DNA of 64,000 bases from Actinobacteria bacterium OV450 (GCA_001298555.1 LJCW01000368.1:124001-188000), one strand, 5' to 3'. Counted from the stretch's first letter, positions 46,432-56,419 are shown. The notes: generated by a model not told the origin, from the sequence alone. Numbers and translations are program-made.

Positions 46432-46834
46432 GGCACTCTCCGATCGGTCGTGGCGACCAAGCTGCGCGGCGGCCGGCACCGGAGGGCGCGCGGCCCGTGC
46501 TGCGCACTGCCTGACGGGGTTCTGCGGAGCACGAGCGCGCCCCACGTGCCACACGTGCCGTAACAGGGCGGCTGTGGACGTGTCGCTCCGGGCCCACCGG
46601 GCGTCTTCCCCCGTTTGGATGCTCGACACACGCCCGGCCCCACGGCGTCGGTGCCCGCTGACGCAGGGCGGGCGCGGCAACCCGGGGCGGCGCATCGTGA
46701 CGTGGTCCCTGCCCGGACGAGGGGCCGTACCGGACGGTGTACCCGGCGGCGGTTTCATCGCGGCCCCAGCGGTTAGCCGCAGTACGGGCCCGTCCGTGCC
46801 CGGCGGCCCGTCTGCGGCGTGGAGGAGTTGGCTG
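46432..46834. other. Divergent intergenic region, 403 bp
   Basis: It contains a 9-bp-spaced direct pair of CACGTGCC (46543-46550 and 46552-46559), a possible regulator site, and a GGAGGAG ribosome site for the next gene. No further gene is visible. Confidence 0.45.
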
Positions 46835-48622
46835 ATGAAGATTTCCGACTACGTTCTGGAACGCCTGCGGGACTGGGAGGTCGAGCACGTCTTCGCGTAC
46901 CCGGGCGACGGGATCAACGGGCTCCTTGCCGCGTGGGGCCGCGCCGAGAACAAGCCCCAGTTCGTGCAGGCCCGGCACGAGGAGATGGCGGCGTTCCAGG
47001 CGGTCGGCTACGCGAAGTTCTCCGGCCGCACCGGAGTGTGCGCGGCCACCTCCGGCCCGGGCGCGATCCACCTGCTCAACGGCCTCTACGACGCGAAGCT
47101 CGATCACGTCCCGGTGGTGGCGATCGTCGGGCAGACCGACCGCAGCGCCATGGGTGGCTCCTACCAGCAGGAGGTCGACCTGGCGAGCCTGTACAAGGAC
47201 GTGGCCTCGGAGTTCTGCGAGGTGGTCACCGTCCCCGCCCAGCTGCCGAACGTGCTGGACCGCGCTATGCGCATCGCCGCCACGCGGCGCACCGTCACCG
47301 CGGTGATCATTCCGGCCGACGTGCAGGAACTCGACTACGAGCCCCCCGCACACGCGTTCAAGCAGGTCCCCTCCAGCCTCGGAGTCCCGCACTATGCGCC
47401 CGTCCCCGCCGAGGAGGACCTCGCCAGGGCGGCGGAGGTCCTGAACGCGGGCGACAAGGTCGCGATGCTGATCGGGCAGGGGGCCCGGCACGCCCGGCCC
47501 GAGGTCGAGCAGGTCGCCGGCCTGCTCGGCGCCGGCGTGGCGAAGGCCCTGCTCGGCAAGGACGCGCTGCCCGACACGCTGCCGTATGTCACCGGGTCGG
47601 TCGGGCTGCTCGGCACCCGCGCCTCCTACGAGCTGATGCGGGACTGCGACACCCTGCTCGTGGTCGGCTCGAGCTTCCCGTACACCCAGTTCCTGCCCGA
47701 CTTCGGCCAGGCCAGGGCGGTGCAGATCGACCTCGACCCGTCCATGGTCGGATTGCGCTACCCCTTCGAGGTCAATCTCGTCGGGGACGCCGGCGTGACG
47801 CTGCGCCGACTGCTCCCGATGCTGCAGGCCAAACAGGACGACAGCTGGCGCAAGACGGTCGAGGACAACGCCGCACGCTGGTGGGAGGTGATGCAGCGCC
47901 GCGCCGAGGTGAGCGCGGACCCGGTCAACCCCGAGTACGTCGTCCACGCTCTGGACGCGCTGCTCCCCGAGAACGCGATCGTGGCGGCGGACTCGGGGTC
48001 GGCGGCCAACTGGTATGCCCGTCATCTGCGTTTCCGTGACGGGATGCGCGGCTCGCTGTCCGGGACGCTGGCGACGATGGGGCCCGGTGTGCCGTATGCG
48101 ATCGGGGCGAAGTTCGCGCACCCGGACCGGCCGGCGATCGCGATCGTCGGTGACGGGGCCATGCAGATGAACGGACTCGCTGAGCTGATCACCGCCGCGA
48201 AGTACTACCGGGAGTGGTCGGACCCGCGCCTGGTGGTGGCCGTGCTGAACAACCACGATCTGAACCAGGTCACGTGGGAGATGCGGGCGATGCAGGGCGC
48301 TCCGCAGTTCGAGCCCTCGCAGAGCCTGCCCGACGTCCGGTACGCCGACGTCGCCCAGCTGTTCGGCCTGTACGGGGCGAGGGTGGAGCGGCCCGAGGAC
48401 GTGGAGCCGACGTGGCGTCAGGCGCTCGCGGCGGACCGGCCGTTCGTCATCGACTTCCGCACCGACCCGGCGGTGCCGCCGATCCCGCCGCACGCCTCCT
48501 GGGACCAGATCAAAGCCGCCGCCCTGTCCGTGCTCAAAGGCGACAGCGACCGGACATCGGTGGTCCAGCAGGGTGTGAAGGCGAAGATCCAGGAGTTCCT
48601 GTCCGGCCACGGGAGGAGCTGA
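46835..48622 (+). CDS. Thiamine-diphosphate enzyme, pyruvate-oxidase-like
   Basis: A 595-residue three-domain ThDP enzyme resembling PoxB-type pyruvate oxidases. The Pyr domain has FAYPGDGINGLLAAWGRA and the catalytic Glu in ARHEEMAAF (near residue 50). A central Rossmann domain follows. The PP domain has the cofactor motif GDGAMQMNGLAELITAAKYY...NN (near 440-470). Such enzymes decarboxylate a 2-keto acid, releasing CO2. Whether FAD is bound is not clear from sequence. ATG 46835 with GGAGGAG upstream. Four bases separate it from the next gene, a FAD/FeS oxidoreductase that could accept its electrons or product. Confidence 0.88.
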   Translation: MKISDYVLERLRDWEVEHVFAYPGDGINGLLAAWGRAENKPQFVQARHEEMAAFQAVGYAKFSGRTGVCAATSGPGAIHLLNGLYDAKLDHVPVVAIVGQTDRSAMGGSYQQEVDLASLYKDVASEFCEVVTVPAQLPNVLDRAMRIAATRRTVTAVIIPADVQELDYEPPAHAFKQVPSSLGVPHYAPVPAEEDLARAAEVLNAGDKVAMLIGQGARHARPEVEQVAGLLGAGVAKALLGKDALPDTLPYVTGSVGLLGTRASYELMRDCDTLLVVGSSFPYTQFLPDFGQARAVQIDLDPSMVGLRYPFEVNLVGDAGVTLRRLLPMLQAKQDDSWRKTVEDNAARWWEVMQRRAEVSADPVNPEYVVHALDALLPENAIVAADSGSAANWYARHLRFRDGMRGSLSGTLATMGPGVPYAIGAKFAHPDRPAIAIVGDGAMQMNGLAELITAAKYYREWSDPRLVVAVLNNHDLNQVTWEMRAMQGAPQFEPSQSLPDVRYADVAQLFGLYGARVERPEDVEPTWRQALAADRPFVIDFRTDPAVPPIPPHASWDQIKAAALSVLKGDSDRTSVVQQGVKAKIQEFLSGHGRS

Positions 48623-48625
48623 CCC

Positions 48626-51600
48626 ATGCTGTCCGAGCAGGAGGTGGATCTGGCCGCGCTCGAGCGGGCGCTGCGGGCCGAGGTGGACGGCGAGGTCCGC
48701 TTCGACGCGGGAAGCCGCGGCGCGTACGCGACCGACGGCTCGAACTACCGGCAGGTCCCGCTCGGCGTCGTGGTGCCGCGCAGCGTGGAGGCCGGCGCCG
48801 CGGCGGTGGCCGTCTGCTCGCGGTTCGCCGCGCCCGTCCTCTCCCGTGGCGGCGGTACCAGTCTCGGTGGGCAGTGCACCAACGCGGCCGTGGTGATCGA
48901 CTGGACCAAGTACTGCCACCGGCTGATCTCGGTTGACCCGGGGGCATGGACCTGCGTGGTCGAGCCGGGCATCGTCCTGGACGATCTCAACCGCCGGCTC
49001 GCCCCGCACAAACTGAAGTTCGGGCCGAAGCCGTCCACGCACACGCACTGCGCGCTGGGCGGCATGATCGGCAACAACAGCTGCGGCGCGTCCGCCCAGG
49101 CGTACGGCAAGACCGCCGACAACGTCAGCCGCCTGGAGGTCCTCACCTACGAGGGCACCCGGTTCTGGGCCGGGCCGACCGACGAGGACGAGTATGCGCG
49201 GATCGTGGCCGCTGGCGGCTCGCGGGCCCGGCTCTACCAGGGGCTGCGCGATGTCGCCGGCAGGCACCTGGCCGACATCCGCACCGGCTACCCGAAGATC
49301 CCGCGCCGCGTGTCCGGCTACAACCTCGACTCCCTGCTCCCGGAGAACGGCTTCGACGTCGCCCGGGCGCTGGTCGGCAGCGAGGGGACCCTCGTCACCG
49401 TCCTTCGCGCGGAGCTGCAGCTGGTCGAGGTCCCGGCCGCCGAAGCACTGCTGGTCCTGGGCTTCGACGACATCTACCGGGCCGCCGACGCCGTACCCCG
49501 ACTCCTGGAGCACAGCCACCCCACCCAGCTGGAGGCCATCGACGGGCGCATGGCGCAGCTGATGCGCGAGGAGCACGCCCATCTCGACTCCCTGGACAGC
49601 CTGCCGGAAGGCGAGAGCTGGCTGCTGCTGCAGTTCACCGGTGACACGAAGGAGGAGGCGGACGAGCAGGCGATGGAGGTGCTGCGGGCGCTGGGCCGCG
49701 GTGATGACGACCCGCGGGTCGCGCTCTCCGATGATCCGGCGCGCGAGCAGGAGATGCTCAGGGCCCGCGAGGCGGGCCTCGGCGTGACGGCACGGCCGCC
49801 GGACGGCTCGGAGACCTGGGAGGGCTGGGAGGACTCGGCGGTGGCGCCGGAGAGGCTGGGTGACTACCTGCGCGACCTGGAGCGGCTCTTCAACAGGTAC
49901 GGCTACCAGCAGGCCTCCCTGTACGGGCACTTCGGGCAGGGCTGCGTGCACACCCGCATCCCCTTCGAACTACGCGACGGCAAAGGCGTCCAAGCGTTCA
50001 GGGCGTTCCTGTTCGACGCCGCGGACCTGGTCTCCTCCTACGGCGGGTCACTGTCCGGTGAGCACGGCGACGGGCAGGCCCGCGGTGAACTGCTGCCCCG
50101 CATGTTCACCCCCGCGCTGATGGAGGCGATGGGTGAGGTGAAGGCGCTGTTCGACCCGGGCAACCGGATGAACCCCGGCAAGGTCGTGCACCCGCACCGC
50201 GTCGACAGCGACATGCGCATCGGCGCCACCTGGCGGCCCGAGTCGCAGAGCACGTACTTCGCGTACCCGGATGACGGGAACGACTTCGGCCAGGCGGTGT
50301 TGCGCTGCGTGGGAATCGGAAACTGCCGCACTCAACAGGGCGGCGTGATGTGTCCCTCCTACCGGGCCACCGGCGAGGAGGAACACTCCACCCGCGGCCG
50401 GGCGCGCCTGCTCTTCGAGATGCTCGGGGGACACGACGATTCGCCGATCACCGGCAGCTGGCGCTCCACAGAGGTACGCGACGCTCTGGACCTGTGCCTG
50501 GCCTGCAAGGGCTGCAAGTCCGACTGCCCGGTCGGGGTCGACATGGCCACCTACAAGGCCGAGTTCCTCGCCCACCACTACCAGGGGCGGCTCCGCCCGG
50601 CCGCCCACTACGCGATGGGCTGGCTTCCGCTGTGGACACGGCTTGCGCGTGTCGCTCCGGCCCTGGCCAACGCCGCACTCCACGCCCCCGGCCTGAGCCG
50701 GATCGGGAAAGTGCTGGCCGGGATCGCCCCGCAGCGCGATGCGCCCCTGTTCGCCGACGAATCGTTCCGGGAATCCTGGCACCGATCCGGCAGGCCGCAG
50801 CCCGATCCGGGCGATCCGCGGACGGTGCTGCTGTGGCCGGACACCTTCACCGACCACTTCCACCCGCACATCGCCGACGCCGCCGTGCGCGTCCTGGAGG
50901 ACGCCGGGTTCCGGGTCGGCGTGCCGGACGGGCCGGTGTGCTGCGGTTTGACGTGGATCTCCACCGGCCAACTGGCCACCGCCACGAAGGTCCTGCGACG
51001 CACCACCGCAGTGCTGAGGCCGTGGTTGGAGGCCGGTACGCCGATCGTCGGACTCGAACCCTCCTGCACCGCGGTCTTCCGCAGTGACGCCCCGGACCTG
51101 CTCGCCGGTGACCAGGACATCGTCCGCCTCGCGGCCCAGACGCGTACCTTCGCCGAACAACTCGTCAACCACGCCCCCGACGGCTGGCAGCCCCCGCAGC
51201 TGAGCCGGGCGGCGACCGTGCAGACCCACTGCCACCAGCACGCCGTCCTCGGAGCCGATCCGGACCGCGAACTGATGCGCCGCGCGGGACTGGACGCGGA
51301 GGTGCTCGACGAGGGGTGCTGCGGCCTGGCCGGCAATTTCGGCTTCGAGCGGGAACACTACGACCTCTCGCAGGTCATCGCCGAGCAGGGCGTACTGCCC
51401 GCCGTACGCGACACCGCGCCGGGCGCGTTCGTCCTTGCGGACGGCTTCAGCTGCCGCACCCAGATCGACCAGGCCGGCACCGGCCGCCGAGCGGTGCACC
51501 TGGCCGAGGCCCTGGCCCTGGCCCTGGACGGCCCACCGCCCGCGGACCACCCCGAGCAGTCCGTCCCGCGCCCGCAGGACCGTCCGGCACCGGCCCGCCT

Positions 51601-51700
51601 GCTGACAGCGGGCCTGGTCGGGGCCGCTGCCGGGCTGGCCGCGGGCGGCGTACGCGCCGTACTCCGACACCGTCAGGCCCGGAAGGTCTGGACACGATGA
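48626..51700 (+). CDS. Large FAD-linked oxidase with 4Fe-4S and CCG domains (D-2-hydroxyacid dehydrogenase-like)
   Basis: A 1024-residue fusion. Residues about 20-480 form a VAO-type FAD-binding domain (RGGGTSLGGQCTNAAVVID, THTHCALGGMIGNNSCGA, GSEGTLVTVLRAELQL, SGEHGDGQARG). A 4Fe-4S motif follows at about 624-634 (CLACKGCKSDCP), with an extra CVGIGNCRTQ..MCPSY near 560-575. Two CCG (DUF224) domains lie at about 770 (VCCGLTW) and 896 (GCCGLAGN). A C-terminal Ala/Gly-rich helix may contact the membrane. Such proteins oxidise D-lactate or glycolate. It is translated in the same array as the ThDP enzyme. Confidence 0.9.
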   Translation: MLSEQEVDLAALERALRAEVDGEVRFDAGSRGAYATDGSNYRQVPLGVVVPRSVEAGAAAVAVCSRFAAPVLSRGGGTSLGGQCTNAAVVIDWTKYCHRLISVDPGAWTCVVEPGIVLDDLNRRLAPHKLKFGPKPSTHTHCALGGMIGNNSCGASAQAYGKTADNVSRLEVLTYEGTRFWAGPTDEDEYARIVAAGGSRARLYQGLRDVAGRHLADIRTGYPKIPRRVSGYNLDSLLPENGFDVARALVGSEGTLVTVLRAELQLVEVPAAEALLVLGFDDIYRAADAVPRLLEHSHPTQLEAIDGRMAQLMREEHAHLDSLDSLPEGESWLLLQFTGDTKEEADEQAMEVLRALGRGDDDPRVALSDDPAREQEMLRAREAGLGVTARPPDGSETWEGWEDSAVAPERLGDYLRDLERLFNRYGYQQASLYGHFGQGCVHTRIPFELRDGKGVQAFRAFLFDAADLVSSYGGSLSGEHGDGQARGELLPRMFTPALMEAMGEVKALFDPGNRMNPGKVVHPHRVDSDMRIGATWRPESQSTYFAYPDDGNDFGQAVLRCVGIGNCRTQQGGVMCPSYRATGEEEHSTRGRARLLFEMLGGHDDSPITGSWRSTEVRDALDLCLACKGCKSDCPVGVDMATYKAEFLAHHYQGRLRPAAHYAMGWLPLWTRLARVAPALANAALHAPGLSRIGKVLAGIAPQRDAPLFADESFRESWHRSGRPQPDPGDPRTVLLWPDTFTDHFHPHIADAAVRVLEDAGFRVGVPDGPVCCGLTWISTGQLATATKVLRRTTAVLRPWLEAGTPIVGLEPSCTAVFRSDAPDLLAGDQDIVRLAAQTRTFAEQLVNHAPDGWQPPQLSRAATVQTHCHQHAVLGADPDRELMRRAGLDAEVLDEGCCGLAGNFGFEREHYDLSQVIAEQGVLPAVRDTAPGAFVLADGFSCRTQIDQAGTGRRAVHLAEALALALDGPPPADHPEQSVPRPQDRPAPARLLTAGLVGAAAGLAAGGVRAVLRHRQARKVWTR

Positions 51701-51852
51701 TGCCACTGCGCCGGCGGCCGCACCGCGAGGGCCGCACCCCCAGCGTCTTCGCCCCGCACGCCACCGGACCCGCCCCCGCCACCCCGGCCGCGCCGGACTC
51801 CCCGCGCTGTGCCCGGGAGGCCGTCCAGCACGCCACCGGGGACCCGTCATGA
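51697..51852 (+). CDS. Possible small linking protein
   Basis: A 51-residue Pro/Arg-rich frame (PLRRRPHREGRTPSVFAPH). Its start overlaps the previous stop and its TGA overlaps the next ATG, an arrangement seen in real operons. No homologue or motif is recognised and the composition could simply reflect GC-rich DNA, so it is tentative. Confidence 0.35.
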   Translation: MMPLRRRPHREGRTPSVFAPHATGPAPATPAAPDSPRCAREAVQHATGDPS

Positions 51853-52961
51853 ACGCCGGTACCGGTGTCCCGGTCGTCGAGAACCTGCACGTGCAGGTCC
51901 TGCAGTTCCCGACCGACGCGCCGGAGGCGGACGGCACCCTCGCCTGGGACCGGACGACCATGGTCCTCGTCGAGGCCCGTGGCGGCGGCATCACGGGCCT
52001 GGGCTACACCTACGGCGACGCGGCCACCGCCCACGTGGTCACCGGACTGCTCCGTGACGCGGTCGTCGGCCGGCCGGTGTCCGACCCGCCGGCCGCGAAC
52101 GAGGCGATGAGCCGCGCGGTGCGCAACGCCGGCCGGCCCGGCCTGATCGCCGGCGCCATCTCCGCCGTCGACATCGCCCTGTGGGACCTCAAGGGCCGCC
52201 ACCTCGGCCTGCCCCTGGCCGACCTGCTCGGGCGGGCCCGTACCGAGGTGCCCGTCTACGGCAGCGGCGGATTCACCACCTACGGGCACGGCCGGCTCGC
52301 CGAGCAGCTCGAAGGGTGGGCCGCCCACGGCATCACCCGCTTCAAGATCAAGATCGGCGAAGGGTGGGGTACGCGCGAGCGGCGCGACCTGGACCGCACC
52401 GCACAGGCCCGTGCCCGGGTGGGCGACGACGCCGAGCTCTACGTCGACGCCAACGGCGCGTACACCCGCAAGCAGGCCCTCCGGATCGGGCGGGCGCTGG
52501 CCGGCCTGGGGGTGTCCTGGTTCGAGGAGCCCGTCTCCTCCGACGACCTCACCGGCCTCGCCCAGCTGCGCGACACCCTCACCGCGGACATCGCGGCCGG
52601 CGAGTACGGCTACGACCTGCCCTACTTCGCCCGCATGATCCCGGCCGTCGACTGCCTCCAGGCCGACGCCACCCGCTGCGGCGGCATCACCGTATGGCTG
52701 CGCGCCGCCGCCCTCGCCCAGGCCCACGGCCTCCAGCTGTCAGGGCACTGCGCACCGCACGCCCACGCCCACGCCGCAACGGCCGTGCCGAACGTGCGGC
52801 ACCTGGAGTGGTTCCACGACCACGTCCGCATCGAGGACCTGCTCTTCGAAGGCACCCTCGACCCCTCCGGCGGCAGTGTCCGGCCGGGCCGAGGTGGTGA
52901 ACCCGGACTCGGCCTTGCCCTCCGGGCGGACGTGGCGGAGCAGTACCGTGTCCACCTCTGA
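51849..52961 (+). CDS. Enolase-superfamily enzyme (mandelate racemase/muconate-lactonising group)
   Basis: A 370-residue enzyme. The N-terminal cap (residues 10-120) and C-terminal barrel are present. The base Lys lies in FKIKIG near residue 166. Metal ligands appear in YVDANGAY (Asp near 200), WFEEP (Glu near 225) and AAGEYGYD (Glu near 252), and a His appears in LSGHCAPHAH. The set fits the mandelate racemase subgroup, which abstracts a proton next to a carboxylate. Substrates may be sugar acids. It lies in the operon between a FAD oxidase and a GH15 enzyme. Confidence 0.9.
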   Translation: MNAGTGVPVVENLHVQVLQFPTDAPEADGTLAWDRTTMVLVEARGGGITGLGYTYGDAATAHVVTGLLRDAVVGRPVSDPPAANEAMSRAVRNAGRPGLIAGAISAVDIALWDLKGRHLGLPLADLLGRARTEVPVYGSGGFTTYGHGRLAEQLEGWAAHGITRFKIKIGEGWGTRERRDLDRTAQARARVGDDAELYVDANGAYTRKQALRIGRALAGLGVSWFEEPVSSDDLTGLAQLRDTLTADIAAGEYGYDLPYFARMIPAVDCLQADATRCGGITVWLRAAALAQAHGLQLSGHCAPHAHAHAATAVPNVRHLEWFHDHVRIEDLLFEGTLDPSGGSVRPGRGGEPGLGLALRADVAEQYRVHL

Positions 52962-53024
52962 GGCGGGCCCGACCACACCCGCGTCCGGACCGGCTCGCGG
53001 TACGGGCGCCGGAAGGAACCGACC

Positions 53025-54785
53025 ATGACGGCCCCCACGACGGCGAACGGCGCCCCGCCTCCGCACGCGTTGCGGGACTACGCGCTGCTCGCGGACGGGC
53101 ACCGCGGCGCGCTGATCGGACCGCGCGGCGACATCGTCTGGATGTGCACGCCCGCCTGGGACGACGATGCGGTGTTCGCCGCCCTGATCGGCGGCCGAGG
53201 CTGGTACACCGTCACCCCGGACGAGCCGTTCACGTGGGGCGGCTACTACGAGGCGGGCAGCCTGATCTGGCGTAGCCGCTGGACCACCACCGGCGGCATC
53301 GTCGAGTGCCGCGAGGCCCTGGCCTACCCCGGTGACCCGCGGTGCGCCGTGGTGCTGCGCCGGATCCAGGGCGTCGACGGGGAGGCCCGCCTGAAGGTGG
53401 AGCTGAACCTGGCGGCCGGCTTCGGCACGCGCCCGATGCGTGAGGTGCACCGCGACGAACACGGCCGGTGGACCGGCCGTGCCGGCGTCCTGCAAGTGCG
53501 GCTGAGCGGGGCACCGGACGCCCGGGCGGACGGCAGCACGCTGCGGACCGCCGTGGTGCTGCCGGCCGGGGCCCACCACGACCTCGTGCTGGAGATCTCC
53601 GACCGGTCACTGCCCGAACCGGTGCCGCCCGACGTGTGGTGGCGGGCCACCGAGAGCCGGTGGACCGCGAGCGTGCCCGGCCTGTCCGGCACGCTGGGCA
53701 GCCGCGACGCGCGGCACGCGTACGCGGTCATGACCGGCATGACCGGCCCGTCCGGGGGCACGGTGGCCGCAGCCACCACGAGCCTGCCGGAGCGGGCCGA
53801 GCAGGGCCGCAACTACGACTACCGGTACGTGTGGATCCGCGACCAGGCCTACATCGGCCAGGCCGTCGCCGCCGCGGGAGCGCACCCGCTGCTGGACGAC
53901 TCGGTGCGGTTCACCGTCGCCCGTCTCCTCGATCACGGGCCCGCTCTGGCACCCGCCTACACCGCCACCGGGCAGGCGTTGCCCGACCCGCGGACCCTCG
54001 ATCTGCCCGGTTACCCGGGTGGGTTCGACGTCGTCGGCAACCGGGCCAACCGCCAGTTCCAGCTCGACGTGTTCGGGGAGAGTCTGCTGCTCTTGGCAGC
54101 GGCTGCCCGCCACGACCGCCTCGATGCGGACGGCTGGCAGGCCGCGCGGATCGCCGCGGAGAGCGTCGCCGCCCGCCACCGCGAGCCGGACGCCGGGATC
54201 TGGGAGCTCCACGACGACCGCTGGGCGCACAGCCGGCTCGCCTGCGCCGCCGGGCTGCGCGCGATCGCCGCCGCCCCCGGGGCCGGCGCCGGCGCCGCCG
54301 CCCGGTGGGAGGCGCTGGCGGACCACATCGTCGCCGAAGCCTCGGCCGACTGCCTGCACCCCACCGGGCGGTGGCAGCGTTCCCCGGCCGATGCCGGCGT
54401 GGACGCGGCCCTCCTGCTGGCCGCCGTGCGCGGCGCCCTGCCCGCCGACGATCCCCGCACCCTCGCGACCCTGCGCGCGGTGCGCACCGACCTCGCCACC
54501 GATCACTACGTCTACCGGTTCCGCCACGACCAGCGGCCCCTCGAGGACGCCGAGGGCGCGTTCCTGCTGTGCGGCTTCACGATGGCCCTGGCCGAGCACC
54601 AGCAGCACAACGACGTCGAGGCGGTGTGCTGGTTCGAACGCAACCGCGCGGCGTGCGGGCCACCCGGACTGTTCGCCGAGGAGTTCGACGTCGCCCAGCG
54701 CCAGCTGCGCGGCAATCTGCCACAGGCCTTCGTCCACGCCCTGCTGCTCGAAGCCGCCGCCCGCCTCGCCGCAACGCGCGCCTGA
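53025..54785 (+). CDS. Glycoside hydrolase family 15-like protein
   Basis: A 586-residue GH15-like protein. The N-terminal beta-sandwich-like domain is at about 15-230 (DYALLADGHRGALIGPRGDIVWMC). The (a/a)6 barrel starts at about 255 (NYDYRYVWIRDQAY). A catalytic-acid-like Glu appears in GIWELHDDRWAHSR near 388 and a further acidic pair in AEEFDVAQRQ near 551. GH15 members include glucoamylase and trehalase. No signal peptide is present, so it is probably intracellular. A carbohydrate-storage or trehalose role is a family inference. It lies 63 bp after the enolase-superfamily gene. Confidence 0.88.
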   Translation: MTAPTTANGAPPPHALRDYALLADGHRGALIGPRGDIVWMCTPAWDDDAVFAALIGGRGWYTVTPDEPFTWGGYYEAGSLIWRSRWTTTGGIVECREALAYPGDPRCAVVLRRIQGVDGEARLKVELNLAAGFGTRPMREVHRDEHGRWTGRAGVLQVRLSGAPDARADGSTLRTAVVLPAGAHHDLVLEISDRSLPEPVPPDVWWRATESRWTASVPGLSGTLGSRDARHAYAVMTGMTGPSGGTVAAATTSLPERAEQGRNYDYRYVWIRDQAYIGQAVAAAGAHPLLDDSVRFTVARLLDHGPALAPAYTATGQALPDPRTLDLPGYPGGFDVVGNRANRQFQLDVFGESLLLLAAAARHDRLDADGWQAARIAAESVAARHREPDAGIWELHDDRWAHSRLACAAGLRAIAAAPGAGAGAAARWEALADHIVAEASADCLHPTGRWQRSPADAGVDAALLLAAVRGALPADDPRTLATLRAVRTDLATDHYVYRFRHDQRPLEDAEGAFLLCGFTMALAEHQQHNDVEAVCWFERNRAACGPPGLFAEEFDVAQRQLRGNLPQAFVHALLLEAAARLAATRA

Positions 54786-55051
54786 CCGGCCTGCCGGTGC
54801 GCCCCGGCACCCGTTCACGGCGGCGTGCGGGGGCCTGCGGCGCGGTCGGACCGGATGCGGACCGCACGGCCGCATCCCGCGGGCCGAGGCGGGCAATCGC
54901 GTGCCGGCCCCGGGCGCAGGCCTGGCCGAAGCGCCGCTCGACCAGGCGACGGCACCTCGCGGCCTGCCGGAGGTCGTAGTACGACCGCCGTGGCGCGCCC
55001 TGCGGCCACCGCACCCGTTTGCCGCGCCGGATCGGGGAAAGGCGCAGCAAC

Positions 55052-56137
55052 ATGGAACCTGTGGAGGCCGTGCGACGGACCGTCGTCATCACCGGCGCCA
55101 GCGCCGGCATCGGACGCGCGTGCGCGGTGGCGTTCGCCGCCCGCGGTGACCGGCTCGCGCTGATCGCCCGCGGCCGGGCCGGCCTGAAAGCGGCGGTGCG
55201 CGAGGCCGAGGAGGCAGGTGCCGCCCAGGCCATCGCCATCGAGGCCGACGTCGCCGACGCGCAGGCGGTGGAGGCGGCCGCCGCCCGGGCGGAAGAGGAA
55301 CTCGGCCCGATCGACGTATGGGTCAACGACGCGTTCGCCTCCGTGTTCGCCCCGTTCACCGAGATCACCCCCGACGAGTACCGGCGCGTCACTGAGGTCA
55401 CCTACCTGGGGTACGTGTACGGCACCCAAGCGGCGCTGAAGCGGATGCTGCCCCGCGACCGAGGGGTGGTCGTGCAGGTCGGCTCGGCGATCGCCTACCG
55501 CGGCATCCCGTTGCAGAGCGCCTACAGCGGCGCCAAGCACGCCATCCAGGGCTTCAACGAGGCGCTGCGCTGCGAACTGCTCGCCTCCGGCACCGGCGTG
55601 CGCACCACCATGGTGCAGATGCCGGCCGTGAACACCCCGCAGTTCGACTGGGTCCGCTCGCGCCTGTCCAAGCGGGCGCAACCCGTGGCGCCGATCTACC
55701 AGAGCGAGGTCGCCGCCCGGGCCGTGCTGTTCGCCGCCGACCACCCTAGGCGGCGCGAGTACTGGGTCGGCGGCAGCACCGTGGCCACGCTGCTGGCCAA
55801 CGCGATCGTCCCCGGTCTGCTGGACCGCTACCTGGCCAGGACCGGCTTCGACTCGCAGCAGGAGGACCGCCCGCGCCGGGCCGGGGACCCGGACAACCTG
55901 TTCGAGCCGGTCGATGACGGACGGGATTTCGGGGCGCACGGCCGGTTCGACGACCGGGCGGCCGACCGCAGCCGCCAGCAACGGGCCGCACACGCACTCG
56001 GCGCTCTCCCCGCCGCGGTGCGGCGCGCGGCCGGACGGGTGCGAGCGGGTTCGCCCCGCGGGCGCGCCGGGCGTCCTTCCCGGATACGAGGAACACGACA
56101 GGAGCCCCATGATCATGGGCATCATCCCCGGGCCTGA
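55052..56137 (+). CDS. SDR-family oxidoreductase, extended C-terminus
   Basis: A 361-residue SDR. TGASAGIGRA is followed by VNDAFAS in place of the usual NNAG, the Ser in VGSAIAYR, and YSGAK (YxxxK). The core resembles other SDRs to about residue 240. A further 100 residues form a long C-terminal extension with a TLLANAIVPGLLDRYLA helix and a basic tail, perhaps a membrane-associated segment. The last codons overlap the next small gene. The ATG at 55052 was chosen over 55019. Confidence 0.88.
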   Translation: MEPVEAVRRTVVITGASAGIGRACAVAFAARGDRLALIARGRAGLKAAVREAEEAGAAQAIAIEADVADAQAVEAAAARAEEELGPIDVWVNDAFASVFAPFTEITPDEYRRVTEVTYLGYVYGTQAALKRMLPRDRGVVVQVGSAIAYRGIPLQSAYSGAKHAIQGFNEALRCELLASGTGVRTTMVQMPAVNTPQFDWVRSRLSKRAQPVAPIYQSEVAARAVLFAADHPRRREYWVGGSTVATLLANAIVPGLLDRYLARTGFDSQQEDRPRRAGDPDNLFEPVDDGRDFGAHGRFDDRAADRSRQQRAAHALGALPAAVRRAAGRVRAGSPRGRAGRPSRIRGTRQEPHDHGHHPRA

Positions 56138-56318
56138 CCCCGTACAGACAACCGAGCCGCCGGAGCCGGCCGGGCCGCCGGTGCCCCCGGACCCTCCGGC
56201 GCCGCCCGGCTCTCCCGTCCCGCCGGCCGAGCCACCGCAGCCGGCAGGCCCCGGCCCCGGTCACGAGCCCGCCCCGCCGGAGCCCGGGCAGCCCCGCCCT
56301 GCGGAGCCGCCGGACTGA
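56109..56318 (+). CDS. Small Pro-rich protein
   Basis: A 69-residue protein: a short hydrophobic start (MIMGIIPGPDPVQTTEPPEP) and then almost only Pro, Ala, Gly and Glu. A good AGGAG precedes the ATG, and its start lies within the 3' end of the SDR gene. It resembles short Pro-rich proteins of Streptomyces with the same opening, of unknown function. Possibly a linker or surface peptide. Confidence 0.65.
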   Translation: MIMGIIPGPDPVQTTEPPEPAGPPVPPDPPAPPGSPVPPAEPPQPAGPGPGHEPAPPEPGQPRPAEPPD

Positions 56319-56419
56319 ACGCCACCGGGAATGGGCCGGGCGGGTGATACCCGCACGCGCCGCCTGCCGCGCCCCGCCGGCAGTGGAGAGCATGCTCACG
56401 GGCAACGGGAGGTCGGGTC

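Noticed and set aside
46379..49951. Open frame of 1190 codons on the minus strand
   Set aside because: It lies opposite the ThDP and FAD oxidase genes, whose plus-strand products show clear families; the minus product has no motif. Long antisense frames are normal in high-GC DNA.
50048..51994. Open frame of 648 codons on the minus strand
   Set aside because: Antisense to the FAD/4Fe-4S oxidase; no recognisable domain.
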